This document shows, in pieces, positions 49,914 to 58,268 of a DNA stretch of 64,000 bases. The DNA comes from Conexibacter arvalis (lineage in GTDB: Bacteria > Actinomycetota > Thermoleophilia > Solirubrobacterales > Solirubrobacteraceae), in NCBI RefSeq assembly GCF_014199525.1, contig NZ_JACHNU010000011.1:27408-91407 (forward strand), read 5' to 3'. The notes under the pieces are model-generated. The model searched no databases and was not told the DNA's origin. It saw only the letters and a list, made by a program, of their open reading frames with translations. The stretch's first letter is position 1; every line of letters begins with the position of its first letter. Both the position numbers and the translations under genes were made by a program.

Positions 49914-50783
49914 TCAGGCGGCCGGCGCGTGGGCGCCGCGCCGCGCCGGCGCCGTCGAGCGCCACTGCTCAGCGGCCTCGGCGCAGGTGCGGAAGCGCGC
50001 GCCGTGGTGCTTGCCGCGGGCGATCAGCGCCTCCAGCACGCGCATCCGCGCGCCGCGGCCGATCGACTGCGGATGCATCGTCATCCCGAAGACGCCGCCG
50101 GGCACCTCCTCGACCATCCAGTCGAGGTCGCCGAGCCACATCCGCTCGACCTTGCCCGGCTCGTTCATGCCGGCGACGGCGATCGGCGGCGAGAGCACGA
50201 ACTCCAGCTGCGGGAAGTCGTCGAGCGACCACGAGACCGGCAGCTCGACGAGGTCGAGCTCGGGGCCGAACTCGAAGGCGCGGTCCTGGTGGAGGACGTC
50301 GCCGGTGCGCGCCCAGTAGGGCTCGAAGTCCTGCGCCATCATGCTCGAGTCGTAGGAGAAGCCGTACTCGACCAGCAGCCGCGTCGAGTTGGGCGAGAGG
50401 TCGAACGCCGGCGAGCGGTAGCCGGACGGGCGGACGCCGAGGACCCTGTCGAGCGCCTCCAGGCCGCGCTCGATCACGGCCCGCTCGGCTGCCTCGTCGA
50501 GGCCGACCGGACTCTCGTGGAAGTAGCCGTGGTGGGCCATCTCGTGGCCGGCGGCGACGATCTCGCGGCAGACCTCCGGGAAGCTCTCGACCGTGTGGCC
50601 GGGGGTGAAGAAGGTCGCCTTCACCTGCTCGCGCTCGAGCAGCCTGAGGATGCGCGGCGCGGCGACGCGGGCGCAGAACTCGCCGCGCGAGATCGCGGTC
50701 GCACCGGTCAGGCCGAAGGAGGCCGGCCACACGGAGATGCCGTCGAAGTCGAAGCCGAGGCAGATGGTCGGGGCGGGGGTCAT
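49914..50783 (-). CDS. Polysaccharide deacetylase-family protein (PuuE/cyclic-imidase-like)
   Basis: The 289-residue protein has the NodB-fold metal motif: Asp in FDFDG (D12/D14) and H85-x3-H89 in AHHGYFHE. The absence of a signal peptide and the sequence RSPAFDLSPNSTRLLVEYGF put it with the cytoplasmic PuuE/HpPgdA group. That group includes allantoinase-like and cyclic imide hydrolases rather than sugar deacetylases. It sits two bases after the nitrilase gene and about 100 bases before the LuxR-fusion gene, all in one direction. Confidence 0.85.
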   Translation of the reverse strand: MTPAPTICLGFDFDGISVWPASFGLTGATAISRGEFCARVAAPRILRLLEREQVKATFFTPGHTVESFPEVCREIVAAGHEMAHHGYFHESPVGLDEAAERAVIERGLEALDRVLGVRPSGYRSPAFDLSPNSTRLLVEYGFSYDSSMMAQDFEPYWARTGDVLHQDRAFEFGPELDLVELPVSWSLDDFPQLEFVLSPPIAVAGMNEPGKVERMWLGDLDWMVEEVPGGVFGMTMHPQSIGRGARMRVLEALIARGKHHGARFRTCAEAAEQWRSTAPARRGAHAPAA

Positions 50784-50785
50784 GG

Positions 50786-51664
50786 TCAGGCCTCTGCGGT
50801 CGTGGTGGCGGGAGCGGGGGAGGCGGCGCGCCAGGCGTCGTAGAGCGGCGCGCGCCGGCGGCGGTCGGCGTGCGTGCGGACGGCGCCCTCGCGGCGGTTG
50901 ACGGCGAGCGCGTCGATCTCCAGCGTGGCGCGCGCGACGCCGCCGGCGTTCGGCTCGGCCTGCGCGATCACGCCGTCGTCGGGCCAGGGCGCGTCGCACG
51001 GCCCGAGCACCGAGGCGCGCGCCCAGCCGCCGGGGAAGCCGTCGAACGGCGCGCCGCTGACGCCGCAGTGGACGGCGAAGACCTGGTTCTCGACGCAGCG
51101 GGCGGCGAGGCAGTGGCGGACGCGCCAGAAGCCGGCCTCGGTGATCGTGAAGGAGGGGCAGGCGATCACGTCGGCGCCGGCATCGACGAGCGCGGTCACG
51201 ACCTCCGGGATCTCCGCTTCGTAGCAGATCGCGACGCCGACGTCGGCGAACGGCAGCCGCAGGACGCAGAGGTCGTCGCCCTCGGCGATCCCCATCCGCG
51301 CCTCCTCGGAGAAGAGGTGGGTCTTCGCGTGCGTCGCGATCAGCCCGTCGGGGCCGTAGACGTGCGCGACGTTCTCGACGGCGCCGTCGTCGCGGCGGCA
51401 GAGCTGCGAGCCGGCGAGGAGGTGGGTCGCGCGGCGGCGCGCCTCCTGCTCGAACCGTGCGCGAAGGTCGTCGGCCCGGTCGGCGAGCGCGAGCGGGTCG
51501 GCGGGGTCGCCGAGCGCGGCGAGGCCGAAGCTCAGCAGCTCCGGCAGCACGATCAGGTCGGCCTCCCCGGCACGGTCGAGCGCGGCGCGCACGTCGGCGG
51601 CGAAGTCGTCGAACGACGTCGGGCGACGGACCGCGAAGTCGCACGCGGCGACGGTCGGTCTCAC
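50786..51664 (-). CDS. Carbon-nitrogen hydrolase (nitrilase superfamily amidase)
   Basis: The 292-residue enzyme has the Glu-Lys-Cys catalytic set: E42 in VLPELLSFG, K114 in THAKTHLF and C147 in AICYEAEIPE. Nitrilase-superfamily members hydrolyse amides or N-carbamoyl compounds. The start is GTG 51664 with AGGAGGA upstream. It is the first gene of an operon with the imidase-like gene. If that enzyme opens a cyclic imide to a half-amide, this one could finish it to the dicarboxylate; this is inference. Confidence 0.88.
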   Translation of the reverse strand: MRPTVAACDFAVRRPTSFDDFAADVRAALDRAGEADLIVLPELLSFGLAALGDPADPLALADRADDLRARFEQEARRRATHLLAGSQLCRRDDGAVENVAHVYGPDGLIATHAKTHLFSEEARMGIAEGDDLCVLRLPFADVGVAICYEAEIPEVVTALVDAGADVIACPSFTITEAGFWRVRHCLAARCVENQVFAVHCGVSGAPFDGFPGGWARASVLGPCDAPWPDDGVIAQAEPNAGGVARATLEIDALAVNRREGAVRTHADRRRRAPLYDAWRAASPAPATTTAEA

Positions 51665-51698
51665 CAGCTTCCTCCTCTGGTCGAAAGGGTCGCCCCGG

Positions 51699-51704
51699 AC
51701 GCTA
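51699..51704 (-). promoter_or_regulatory. Likely -10 element of the nitrilase operon
   Basis: TAGCGT on the minus strand lies about 35 bases before the GTG start of the nitrilase gene, leaving room for a short leader with the AGGAGGA site. Confidence 0.4.
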
Positions 51705-51748
51705 CGGCGGCGAGCCCGCCGCCGCCAGTGGCAGAGCTGCCGGTCGCG

Positions 51749-51770
51749 CGATCCGTCGATCGACGGATCG
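51749..51770. promoter_or_regulatory. Perfect 22-bp palindrome upstream of the nitrilase operon
   Basis: CGATCCGTCGA is immediately followed by its exact reverse complement. With the -10 at 51704-51699, the palindrome centre falls about 65-70 bp before the expected transcript start, a typical position for a LuxR-type activator. It also lies 51 bases beyond the pyrF stop. It has no loop, so it is not a terminator. Confidence 0.65.
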
Positions 51771-51820
51771 GTGGCGCAACCACCGTCTGCGGGATCGAGC
51801 CGCGGGCGGGCGCCGGCGCC

Positions 51821-52762
51821 CTACCAGCGCCACTTGCCGGCGCGCGCGAGCGGGCCGCGCAGCTGCTCGGTCAGCGACAGCGCGGCGGCGCGGGCGCCGT
51901 CGCGGACGCGTTGCTCGGCGTCGCCGCCGGCCTGCTCCCGCCAGCCGCCGGCGACCGCGCGCGAGGCGGCGGGGACGGCGCCGAGGCCGTCGTCGTTGAC
52001 GAACAGCGGGAAGTCCTCCGGCGCGCCGCCCTGCGGGCCGAGGCCGGGGACGAGCAGGAAGGTGCGCGGCATCAGCGCGCGCAGCGCGCGGGCGTCGTCG
52101 GGGTAGGTGAGGCCCGCGACGGCGCCGACGTTCGCGTAGCCGCCGCGGCCCCGCCGCTTGGCGCCGAGCTCGTCGAGCAGCCTCGCGACCTGCTCGAAGA
52201 CGCGGCCGTCGGGCGTCTGCAGCCCCTGCACGCGCGCCGAGCCGGGGTTGCTGGTGCGCACGAGCACGAAGAGGCCCTTGCCGTGGGCGTCGGCGACGTC
52301 GAGCATCGGCTGCAGCGACTCGGGGCCAAGGTAGGGGCTGAGCGTGACGGCGTCGGCGTCGTGGACCGGCAGCTCGCGGTCGCCGATCCGCACGCGGCCG
52401 AGCGCGGCCGCGGCGTAGGCGGCCATCGTCGAGCCGATGTCGCCGCGCTTGGCGTCCTCGATCACGAGCAGGCCGGCCGCGCGCGCGTGCGCGGTGACCT
52501 CCTCGAGCGCGTGCAGCCCTGCGGCGCCGAACGCCTCGAAGAAGGCCGACTGCGGCTTGACGGCCGGCGCGACGTCGGCGACGCCGTCGATCACGCCGCG
52601 GCAGAAGCGGGCGGCCGCGGCGGCCGCGGAGGCGAGGTCGTCGACGCCGTCGAGCAGCTCCGGCGGCAGCTGCCCGAGCTCGGGATCGAGGCCGACGACG
52701 AGCAGGCTGCGGGTCGCGTCGATCCGCTCGACGAGCCGGTCGGCGAAGTGGGTGGCGGGCAT
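51821..52762 (-). CDS. pyrF: Orotidine 5'-phosphate decarboxylase, type 2
   Basis: The 313-residue enzyme makes UMP from OMP, the last step of pyrimidine synthesis. The catalytic signature IEDAKRGDIGST is present, as are LVVGLDPELGQLP at the N-terminus and the phosphate-binding LVPGLGPQGG near the C-terminus. The length is that of the longer type-2 form found in actinobacteria. TAGACT lies nine bases before ATG 52762. It is not clustered with other pyr genes here. Confidence 0.95.
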   Translation of the reverse strand: MPATHFADRLVERIDATRSLLVVGLDPELGQLPPELLDGVDDLASAAAAAARFCRGVIDGVADVAPAVKPQSAFFEAFGAAGLHALEEVTAHARAAGLLVIEDAKRGDIGSTMAAYAAAALGRVRIGDRELPVHDADAVTLSPYLGPESLQPMLDVADAHGKGLFVLVRTSNPGSARVQGLQTPDGRVFEQVARLLDELGAKRRGRGGYANVGAVAGLTYPDDARALRALMPRTFLLVPGLGPQGGAPEDFPLFVNDDGLGAVPAASRAVAGGWREQAGGDAEQRVRDGARAAALSLTEQLRGPLARAGKWRW

Positions 52763-52911
52763 CGCCGCGCGAGTCTAGTGGTCGTCGGCGGCGCGACCGC
52801 GCGCGGCGCCGCGCCCGCTGCCGGCGCCGCGGCGCCAACCTCCGCTCCGGCTTCCGGTCCGCCGATAGGCTGGGCGCCGTTCCGTCACGTCCGCCCCCGG
52901 GAGGTTGCGAG

Positions 52912-53571
52912 ATGAAGGTGATCGGCGTCGGCTTCGGCCGCACCGGAACGATGTCGCTCAAGCAGGCGCTCGCCGACCTCGGCGCGGGACCGTGCTTCCA
53001 CATGATCGACCTGATCACGGGCGAGAACAGAGCACGCGACCTCGCCTACTGGGTGCGGATCGCCGACGGCGAGCCGGTCGACTGGAACGAGGTCTTCGAC
53101 GGGTGGGAGTCGACCGTCGACTGGCCGGCCGCGTCGCTCTGGCGCGAGATCGCCGACGCCTTCCCCGACGCTCCGGTGCTGCTCAACGTGCGCGACTTCG
53201 ATGGCTGGTACCGCTCGGTCGAGAACACGATCCTGGCGGTCAAGCTGGCGGCGCGGGCCGGCGAGCTGGCGCAGGACGCCAACCGCGAGCAGCCGGCCCC
53301 GGAGCTGTGGGGAGTGATCGAGAAGCTGATCTGGGAGGGCGACTTCCAGGGGAGATTCGAGGATCGCGCGTGGGTGCGGAGGATGTACGACGAGCGGATC
53401 GAGGAGATCCGCTCGACGATCCCGGCCGAGCGCCTGACGATCTGGAACCTCGGCGACGGCTGGGGACCGCTGGCGGCGATGCTCGGCGTCGCGGAGCCCG
53501 CGCACGACTTCCCGCGCCTGCACGACACGAACGAGTTCCGCGCCGAGTTCGGGCTGCCGGCGCTCGCCTGA
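52912..53571 (+). CDS. Sulfotransferase-family protein (Sulfotransfer_4-like)
   Basis: The 219-residue protein begins with the PAPS 5'-phosphosulfate loop GVGFGRTGTMSL (about 5-16) and has RDFDGWYRSVENT, which fits the 3'-phosphate region. Proteins of this group are often annotated as sulfotransferases, but the acceptor is unknown. GGGAGG precedes the ATG. It lies upstream of a sulfatase-like gene in the same direction, 114 bases away. Confidence 0.8.
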   Translation: MKVIGVGFGRTGTMSLKQALADLGAGPCFHMIDLITGENRARDLAYWVRIADGEPVDWNEVFDGWESTVDWPAASLWREIADAFPDAPVLLNVRDFDGWYRSVENTILAVKLAARAGELAQDANREQPAPELWGVIEKLIWEGDFQGRFEDRAWVRRMYDERIEEIRSTIPAERLTIWNLGDGWGPLAAMLGVAEPAHDFPRLHDTNEFRAEFGLPALA

Positions 53572-53685
53572 GCCGGCAGGACCGCATACGGCGCGCGCCC
53601 GCTCCGGCCGGCCAGCCGCCCGAAAGCGAGCGCCGTCGCGCCAGCCGCGCCGCAACCTCGGCGCCGGCGACGGGTTGCGAGGGGC

Positions 53686-55203
53686 ATGGCCCACGCGATC
53701 GACCGCCGCACGCTGCTGCGCGCCGGTGCCGGCGCCGCCGGCGCCGCCGTCCTCACCGCCCGCTCCGTCCCGCAGGCGCTCGCCGCGGGGCGCGCGGCGC
53801 GGCCCAACGTCCTGCTGCTCGTGATCGACTCGCTGCGAGCCGACCACCTTGGCTGCCACGGCGCCGACGTCGCGACGCCGAACATTGACGCGCTCGCGCG
53901 CGAGAGCGTGCGCCTGCGCCACGCCCACTCGGAGGCGCTGCCGACGGGGCCGGCGCGCCGCTCGATCCTGACCGGGCGGCGGATCTTCCCGTTCCACGGC
54001 TGGGCGCCTCCGAAGGGCCTCAACCAGGGACCGGGCTGGCTCCCGATCGGCGCTCGCGAGCAGACGCTCTTCTCCGCGCTCAGACGGGCCGGCTACTGGA
54101 CCGGCTACGTCTCCGACAACCCCTTCCTCGCGTTCAACACCACCTTCGCCGGCTTCCGCGGCAGCTTCGACCGCTTCCAGCGGGTCGGCGGCCAGATCGG
54201 CAGCCTCCGCCCGGTCTCGAGCGTCTCCAGACGGGAGCTCGAGCGCTGGCTGCCCGACTGGATGCAGCAGCCGAAGTACCGCACGAGCATCCGCCGCTAC
54301 CTCGCCGACAACGGCCGCGGGCGCGACGAGCGCCAGACGGCCGCCGCGCGCGTCTGCCTGCAGGGCATCGACGTGCTCGAGCAGGCGGCGAGACAGCGCA
54401 AGCCGTTCGCGCTCGGGATCGACTGCTTCGACCCGCACGAGCCGTGGGTGCCGCCGCCGCGCTACCTGAACCGGTACCTCGACCGCGCCCACCGCGGCCC
54501 GGTCCCGGCCGACCTGCGCTACGGCCGCGCCGACTACCTCGACGCCGCCGGCCTCGCGGCGATGCGCGCCGTCTACTGCGCGATGGTGACGCTCGTCGAC
54601 CACTGGATCGGCAACGTGCTGCAGCGGCTGGTCGAGTTGAGACTGGCCGACGAGACGGCCGTCGTGCTCGTCAGCGACCACGGGCTGCTGCTCGGCGAGC
54701 ACGGACTGACCGGCAAGCTCGCGACCGAGCTGCATCCGGAGATGACCCACGTGCCGCTGCTCGTGCGCGCGCCCGACGGCCGCGGCGGCGGCCGCGCGAG
54801 CGACTTCTTCGGCTCCACCCACGACATCGCGCCGACGCTGCTCTCGCTCGCCGGCGTGCGACGGCCCCGCGGGATGGACGGCTTCGACCTGTCGCCGCTG
54901 CTGCGCGGGAGATCGCCGGGCAGACGCCTCGTCGCCTTCGGCGGCTACGCCAACAGCTACTACGTGCGCGACCGGAGCTGGTGCCTGCTCGGCCGCAACG
55001 ACGGCTCGCGCAGACGGCTGTTCGACCTGAGGGCCGACCCGGGCGAGACGCGCGACGTCGCCGCCGCCCATCCCGAGGTCGTGACGCGGATGCACCGGCG
55101 GGTCGTGCAGGCGACCGGCGGCCGCCCGCTGCCGTTCTACGGCGACTACCTGAAGAGAAAGCGCCAGATCAGAGAGCGCGCGCAGCAGCGCAGAGCGCGA
55201 TAG
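53686..55203 (+). CDS. Sulfatase-like hydrolase with Thr at the nucleophile position, Tat-exported
   Basis: The 505-residue protein has a twin-arginine-type signal (IDRRTLLRAG, about 5-14). Its sulfatase fold has metal ligands near VIDSLRAD (D48) and VVLVSDHGLLLGEHG. At the formylglycine position, the usual C/S-x-P-x-R motif reads T87-G-P-A-R91. Without Cys or Ser the enzyme cannot form the classical formylglycine, so a phosphodiesterase- or phosphonate-like activity with Thr as nucleophile is possible. AGA codons are frequent. It follows the sulfotransferase gene by 114 bases. Confidence 0.85.
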   Translation: MAHAIDRRTLLRAGAGAAGAAVLTARSVPQALAAGRAARPNVLLLVIDSLRADHLGCHGADVATPNIDALARESVRLRHAHSEALPTGPARRSILTGRRIFPFHGWAPPKGLNQGPGWLPIGAREQTLFSALRRAGYWTGYVSDNPFLAFNTTFAGFRGSFDRFQRVGGQIGSLRPVSSVSRRELERWLPDWMQQPKYRTSIRRYLADNGRGRDERQTAAARVCLQGIDVLEQAARQRKPFALGIDCFDPHEPWVPPPRYLNRYLDRAHRGPVPADLRYGRADYLDAAGLAAMRAVYCAMVTLVDHWIGNVLQRLVELRLADETAVVLVSDHGLLLGEHGLTGKLATELHPEMTHVPLLVRAPDGRGGGRASDFFGSTHDIAPTLLSLAGVRRPRGMDGFDLSPLLRGRSPGRRLVAFGGYANSYYVRDRSWCLLGRNDGSRRRLFDLRADPGETRDVAAAHPEVVTRMHRRVVQATGGRPLPFYGDYLKRKRQIRERAQQRRAR

Positions 55204-55206
55204 CCT
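55201..55206 (+). promoter_or_regulatory. Possible leaderless -10 before the 100-residue gene
   Basis: TAGCCT, overlapping the stop codon of the sulfatase-like gene, lies seven bases before ATG 55214, the spacing seen at other leaderless starts here. Confidence 0.35.
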
Positions 55207-55213
55207 GCCGCCG

Positions 55214-55516
55214 ATGGACGAGCTGCTCAAGCTCAGCGCGGACGCGGGCGTCGAGGTGACCGCTGCCGAGACCGCGCTCGAGGACGAGATGCCGCAGGCG
55301 GCGCGCGACGCGCTCGACCGCGCCGACGACCTGCTCGCCGCGCTGCGCGAGCGCTGGCCGTCGATGTCACCGGCCGAGCGAACCGTGATCGGCAACGCCG
55401 CCGCCGCCGTCCGCAGACGGCGCGACGCCGTCGCCGCGCGCGTGCCGGTCCGCAGAGTGCTCTCCGACGCCCCGGCCGAGCACGACCCCGAGCAGGACGA
55501 GGACCCGGAGGCCTAG
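55214..55516 (+). CDS. Small acidic protein, unknown
   Basis: I do not recognise this 100-residue protein. It is helical and acidic at both ends (MDELLKLSADAGVEVTAAET; EHDPEQDEDPEA), with a basic Arg-rich middle (VRRRRDAVAARVPVRRV). The TAGCCT seven bases before the ATG supports expression. Its stop shares the four bases CTAG with the stop of the opposing Ku gene. A role near DNA repair or at the surface cannot be judged. Confidence 0.6.
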   Translation: MDELLKLSADAGVEVTAAETALEDEMPQAARDALDRADDLLAALRERWPSMSPAERTVIGNAAAAVRRRRDAVAARVPVRRVLSDAPAEHDPEQDEDPEA

Positions 55517-56310
55517 CGGCCGGCCGGCTCCATTCTCGCGATCGACGCCTCCAGCGCCGCCATCAGGTCGGGCGAGGCCTGCTCCTCGGGCTCTGGTCTC
55601 GGCGGTCTGATCGTCTTGCCCTCGGCCTTGCGCGCGATGACCCGTCTCAGCCGCGCGCGGTGGCGGTCTCTCCAGCGCGCCGGGTCGAAGTCGGCCGCCA
55701 TCGAGTCGATCAGCGCGACCGCCGCTCTCAGCGCTCTCGCGCTCGGCTTCGCCGCTCTGCCGCTGGGCGCGCCGGCCTGCGCGGGGTCGCGCAGCTCGTC
55801 GTGGAAGCGCATCGTCGAGAGCGCCAGCAGCGGGCCGTCGGCGCGGATCGCGGCGAGGTGCTCCTTGGAGCGCAGCACGAAGCGGGCGATCGCGACCTGA
55901 CCGCTGTCGGCCATCACGTCGTGCAGGAGGCGGTAGGCGCGCAGCGTCCCGTCGCTCTCGCCGGCCGGCAGCAGCAGGTACGGGTGGTCGAGCAGCATCG
56001 GGTCGACCTCCTCCAGCGCGGCGAACTGCTCGACGTCGATCGTGCGGGTCCGCCGCGGGGCGGCGGCGTCGAGCTCGTCGTCGGTCAGCACGACCGCGCG
56101 GCCGTCGTCGAGCTCGTAGCCGTGGCCGACCTCCTCCCAGTCGACCTCCCGCTCCTCCTTGGAGCACCAGCGGCGGATCTCGATCGGCGTGCCGTCGCCG
56201 TCGTGCAGCTGGGTGAAGTGCAGCTGCCGATCGCGCACGGCGCTGTGCAGCTCGACCGGGACGTTGACGAGTCCGAACGAGAGCGAGCCGGACCAGAGCG
56301 GGCGGGCCAT
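55513..56310 (-). CDS. ku: Ku protein (non-homologous end joining), copy 1
   Basis: The 265-residue protein matches bacterial Ku: MARPLWSGSLSFGLVNVPVEL at the start, a central RRWCSKEEREVDWEEVGHGYEL and a C-terminal ring region with RAYRLLHDVM and RFVLRSKEHLA. Ku forms a ring on double-strand DNA ends and recruits LigD. Several AGA Arg codons occur. Its ATG shares one base with the stop of a second Ku gene just upstream, so the two are co-translated. No ligD is in the window. Confidence 0.93.
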   Translation of the reverse strand: MARPLWSGSLSFGLVNVPVELHSAVRDRQLHFTQLHDGDGTPIEIRRWCSKEEREVDWEEVGHGYELDDGRAVVLTDDELDAAAPRRTRTIDVEQFAALEEVDPMLLDHPYLLLPAGESDGTLRAYRLLHDVMADSGQVAIARFVLRSKEHLAAIRADGPLLALSTMRFHDELRDPAQAGAPSGRAAKPSARALRAAVALIDSMAADFDPARWRDRHRARLRRVIARKAEGKTIRPPRPEPEEQASPDLMAALEASIARMEPAGR

Positions 56311-57275
56311 CAGCCTCTTCTCGCTCTCGCTCTGCGTCTCGCCGCTCTTCTGCCGCCGCGTCTTGCGCCGGCTCTCGCCTTCGCGCCTCTTCTCGCGCTC
56401 GCCGCGCGTCCGCCTCTTCTCGCCCTTGCCGGCGCATGCCCGCCGCGGGCCCGTCTGCGCGCGCCGCCGCCGGCATGCTCGCCGCGCCGCCGTCTTCTGC
56501 GTCTCGCGATCTGCTCGAGCGTCGCGTCGAGCGCGGCGGCGAGGTCGTCGGGCGCCTCCGCGGGCTCCTCAACCGGCGGCTCGATCGCCTCGCCCTCGGC
56601 CTTGCGCTCGATCAGCGCCAGCAGCGCGGCGCGGTGCTCGTCGCGGTAGGCGCTCGCGTCGAACGGCTCCGACAGCCGCTCGACCAGCGCCGCCGCCATC
56701 TCGCGCTCCTGTCTGCTCGGCGCTCTGGAGGGCTCCGGCACGTCGAGCGACGCGGGCGCGACGACCTCGTCGGCGAAGCGCATCGTCGACAGCCCAAGGA
56801 CGCCGTCGCCGAGCGGCCGCAGCGCGACGAGCCGCTCGCGCGTGCGCAGCACGATCCGCCCGATCCCCACGCGGCCGCTTCGGGCCAGCGCGTCGTGGAG
56901 CAGCCGGTAGCCGTCGTCGGAGCCGTCGCGCGGGCCGAGGTGGTACGGCTTCTCGTAGTAGACGGGATCGACCTGCTCGGCGGGGACGAACGTCTCGATC
57001 TCGGCCAGCTTCGCGGCCGGCCCGTCAGCGCTGCGGACCTCCTCGTCGTCGAGCGCGACGTAGGAGCCGTCGCCGACCTCGAACCCTCTGACGACGTGCT
57101 CGTAGGGGACGACCTCGCCGCTGCCGGGATCGACGCGGCGGTGCTCGATCTGCGCGCCGTCCGTCACGTGCACCTCGCTGAAGCGGACGCTCCGGTCCTG
57201 CACCGCGCCGTAGAGCTTGACGGGGACGCGCAGGTCGCCGACCCCGAGGCAGCCGTTCCAGATCGAGCGAGCCAT
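56310..57275 (-). CDS. ku: Ku protein, copy 2, with long basic C-terminal tail
   Basis: The 321-residue second Ku has the core from MARSIWNGCLGVGDLRVPVK to about residue 260. From about 265 it is almost entirely Arg, Ala and Gly, resembling the Lys/Arg-rich extensions that help Ku slide along or bind DNA. The core differs clearly from copy 1 (for example RRVDPGSGEVVPYEHVVRGF). Two unequal Ku proteins in one operon suggest a heterodimer. ATG 57275 begins the family sequence. Confidence 0.92.
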   Translation of the reverse strand: MARSIWNGCLGVGDLRVPVKLYGAVQDRSVRFSEVHVTDGAQIEHRRVDPGSGEVVPYEHVVRGFEVGDGSYVALDDEEVRSADGPAAKLAEIETFVPAEQVDPVYYEKPYHLGPRDGSDDGYRLLHDALARSGRVGIGRIVLRTRERLVALRPLGDGVLGLSTMRFADEVVAPASLDVPEPSRAPSRQEREMAAALVERLSEPFDASAYRDEHRAALLALIERKAEGEAIEPPVEEPAEAPDDLAAALDATLEQIARRRRRRRGEHAGGGARRRARGGHAPARARRGGRAASARRGAKARAGARRGGRRAARRRARARRG

Positions 57276-57319
57276 CTGCCGGAGCGCTACCCGGCCCGCC
57301 GGCGCGGCAAGCGCGCCGG

Positions 57320-58213
57320 TCAGACCGGCATGAAGATCGCGAGCTGGCGCGAGTGGGCCAGCAGCGTGCCGTCGCCGAGGAACAGCAGGCCGTCCTCCTC
57401 GACGAGGCCGTCGCGCGCGGTCGAGCTGCGGTACCAGCCGAGCACCGCCTGGTCGGGCAGGCCGGCGGGCGGGATGTCGGCGCGGAAGTGGATCGTCAGG
57501 TCGATCGTCGGCGCGACCGCCGGGCGGTCGAGCGGCTCGAAGCCGGGCGGCCACCAGACGTCGGAGCAGAGCGCGACGTAGGCGGCGTCGACCGGGTGCG
57601 GCTCGGGCAGCGTGATCCAGCCGCCGGCCTGCGGCGACTCGCCCTCGCGCGGGGCGCGGCCGCTGAAGGGGACGCCGCCGAAGCGCGGCGCGAGCTGGAC
57701 GCGGTGGGAGATCGCCGGCGCCAGCTCGTGGACGGCGAGCCAGTGCTCCGCGTCGTCGCGGCGCCATCTGTGCGCGTCCAGCCGCGGCGCCTCGCGCGGC
57801 GGCGCGGGCGCGGCCGGCGGCGGCGCGGGGAGCCAGGTCCCGGCGGCCTCGAGGTCGGGCACGGCGAACGCGGCGAGCGCCGCGATCGCCTCCTTGCCCT
57901 CCTGCCGGGCGGCGACGCGCACGCTCGTGATGCGGCGGCCGGAGCGGATCGTCTCGACCTCCAGCTCCAGCGCGCCGGCGCCGACCGGGCGCAGGTAGTG
58001 GAGCGTCAGCGAGCGCAGCCGCAGCGCGTTCGCGGGATCGGCGTGGTCGGTGATGGCGCGCACGACGATCGCGGCGAGGTAGCCGCCGTTGGCGGCGGTC
58101 GGCGCGGCCCAGCCGAGGTCGACGTCGGCGACGTAGCGGCCGTCGCCGGTCTTGCGGATCGCCGTCGCGTCGTCGAAGGAGCGCGGCGCGGCGGTCGGGG
58201 GGAAGCTGCTCAC
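57320..58213 (-). CDS. Acyl-CoA thioesterase family protein (double hotdog, TesB-like)
   Basis: The 297-residue protein has two hotdog-like halves: AAPTAANGGYLAAIVVRA and LRPVGAGALELEVET in the first, ALCSDVWWPPGFEPL and FRADIPPAG in the second. This is the TesB/thioesterase-family arrangement. GTG 58213 is supported by TACCGT eight bases upstream. It is divergent from the enoyl-CoA hydratase gene, with a dyad between, so it may be co-regulated with the beta-oxidation genes. Confidence 0.85.
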   Translation of the reverse strand: MSSFPPTAAPRSFDDATAIRKTGDGRYVADVDLGWAAPTAANGGYLAAIVVRAITDHADPANALRLRSLTLHYLRPVGAGALELEVETIRSGRRITSVRVAARQEGKEAIAALAAFAVPDLEAAGTWLPAPPPAAPAPPREAPRLDAHRWRRDDAEHWLAVHELAPAISHRVQLAPRFGGVPFSGRAPREGESPQAGGWITLPEPHPVDAAYVALCSDVWWPPGFEPLDRPAVAPTIDLTIHFRADIPPAGLPDQAVLGWYRSSTARDGLVEEDGLLFLGDGTLLAHSRQLAIFMPV

Positions 58214-58229
58214 GCGGTGGAACGGTAGC

Positions 58230-58249
58230 ACTAGGATCGCTGTCCTAGT
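58230..58249. promoter_or_regulatory. Dyad between the thioesterase and enoyl-CoA hydratase genes
   Basis: ACTAGGA-N6-TCCTAGT lies over TAGGAT (58232-58237), a possible -10 for the rightward genes. It is next to the leftward -10 TACCGT (58227-58222). Its size and position fit a TetR-type fatty-acid or acyl-CoA repressor site; no such repressor gene is adjacent. Confidence 0.55.
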
Positions 58250-58268
58250 CCACCCGGGGAAGAGAGCG

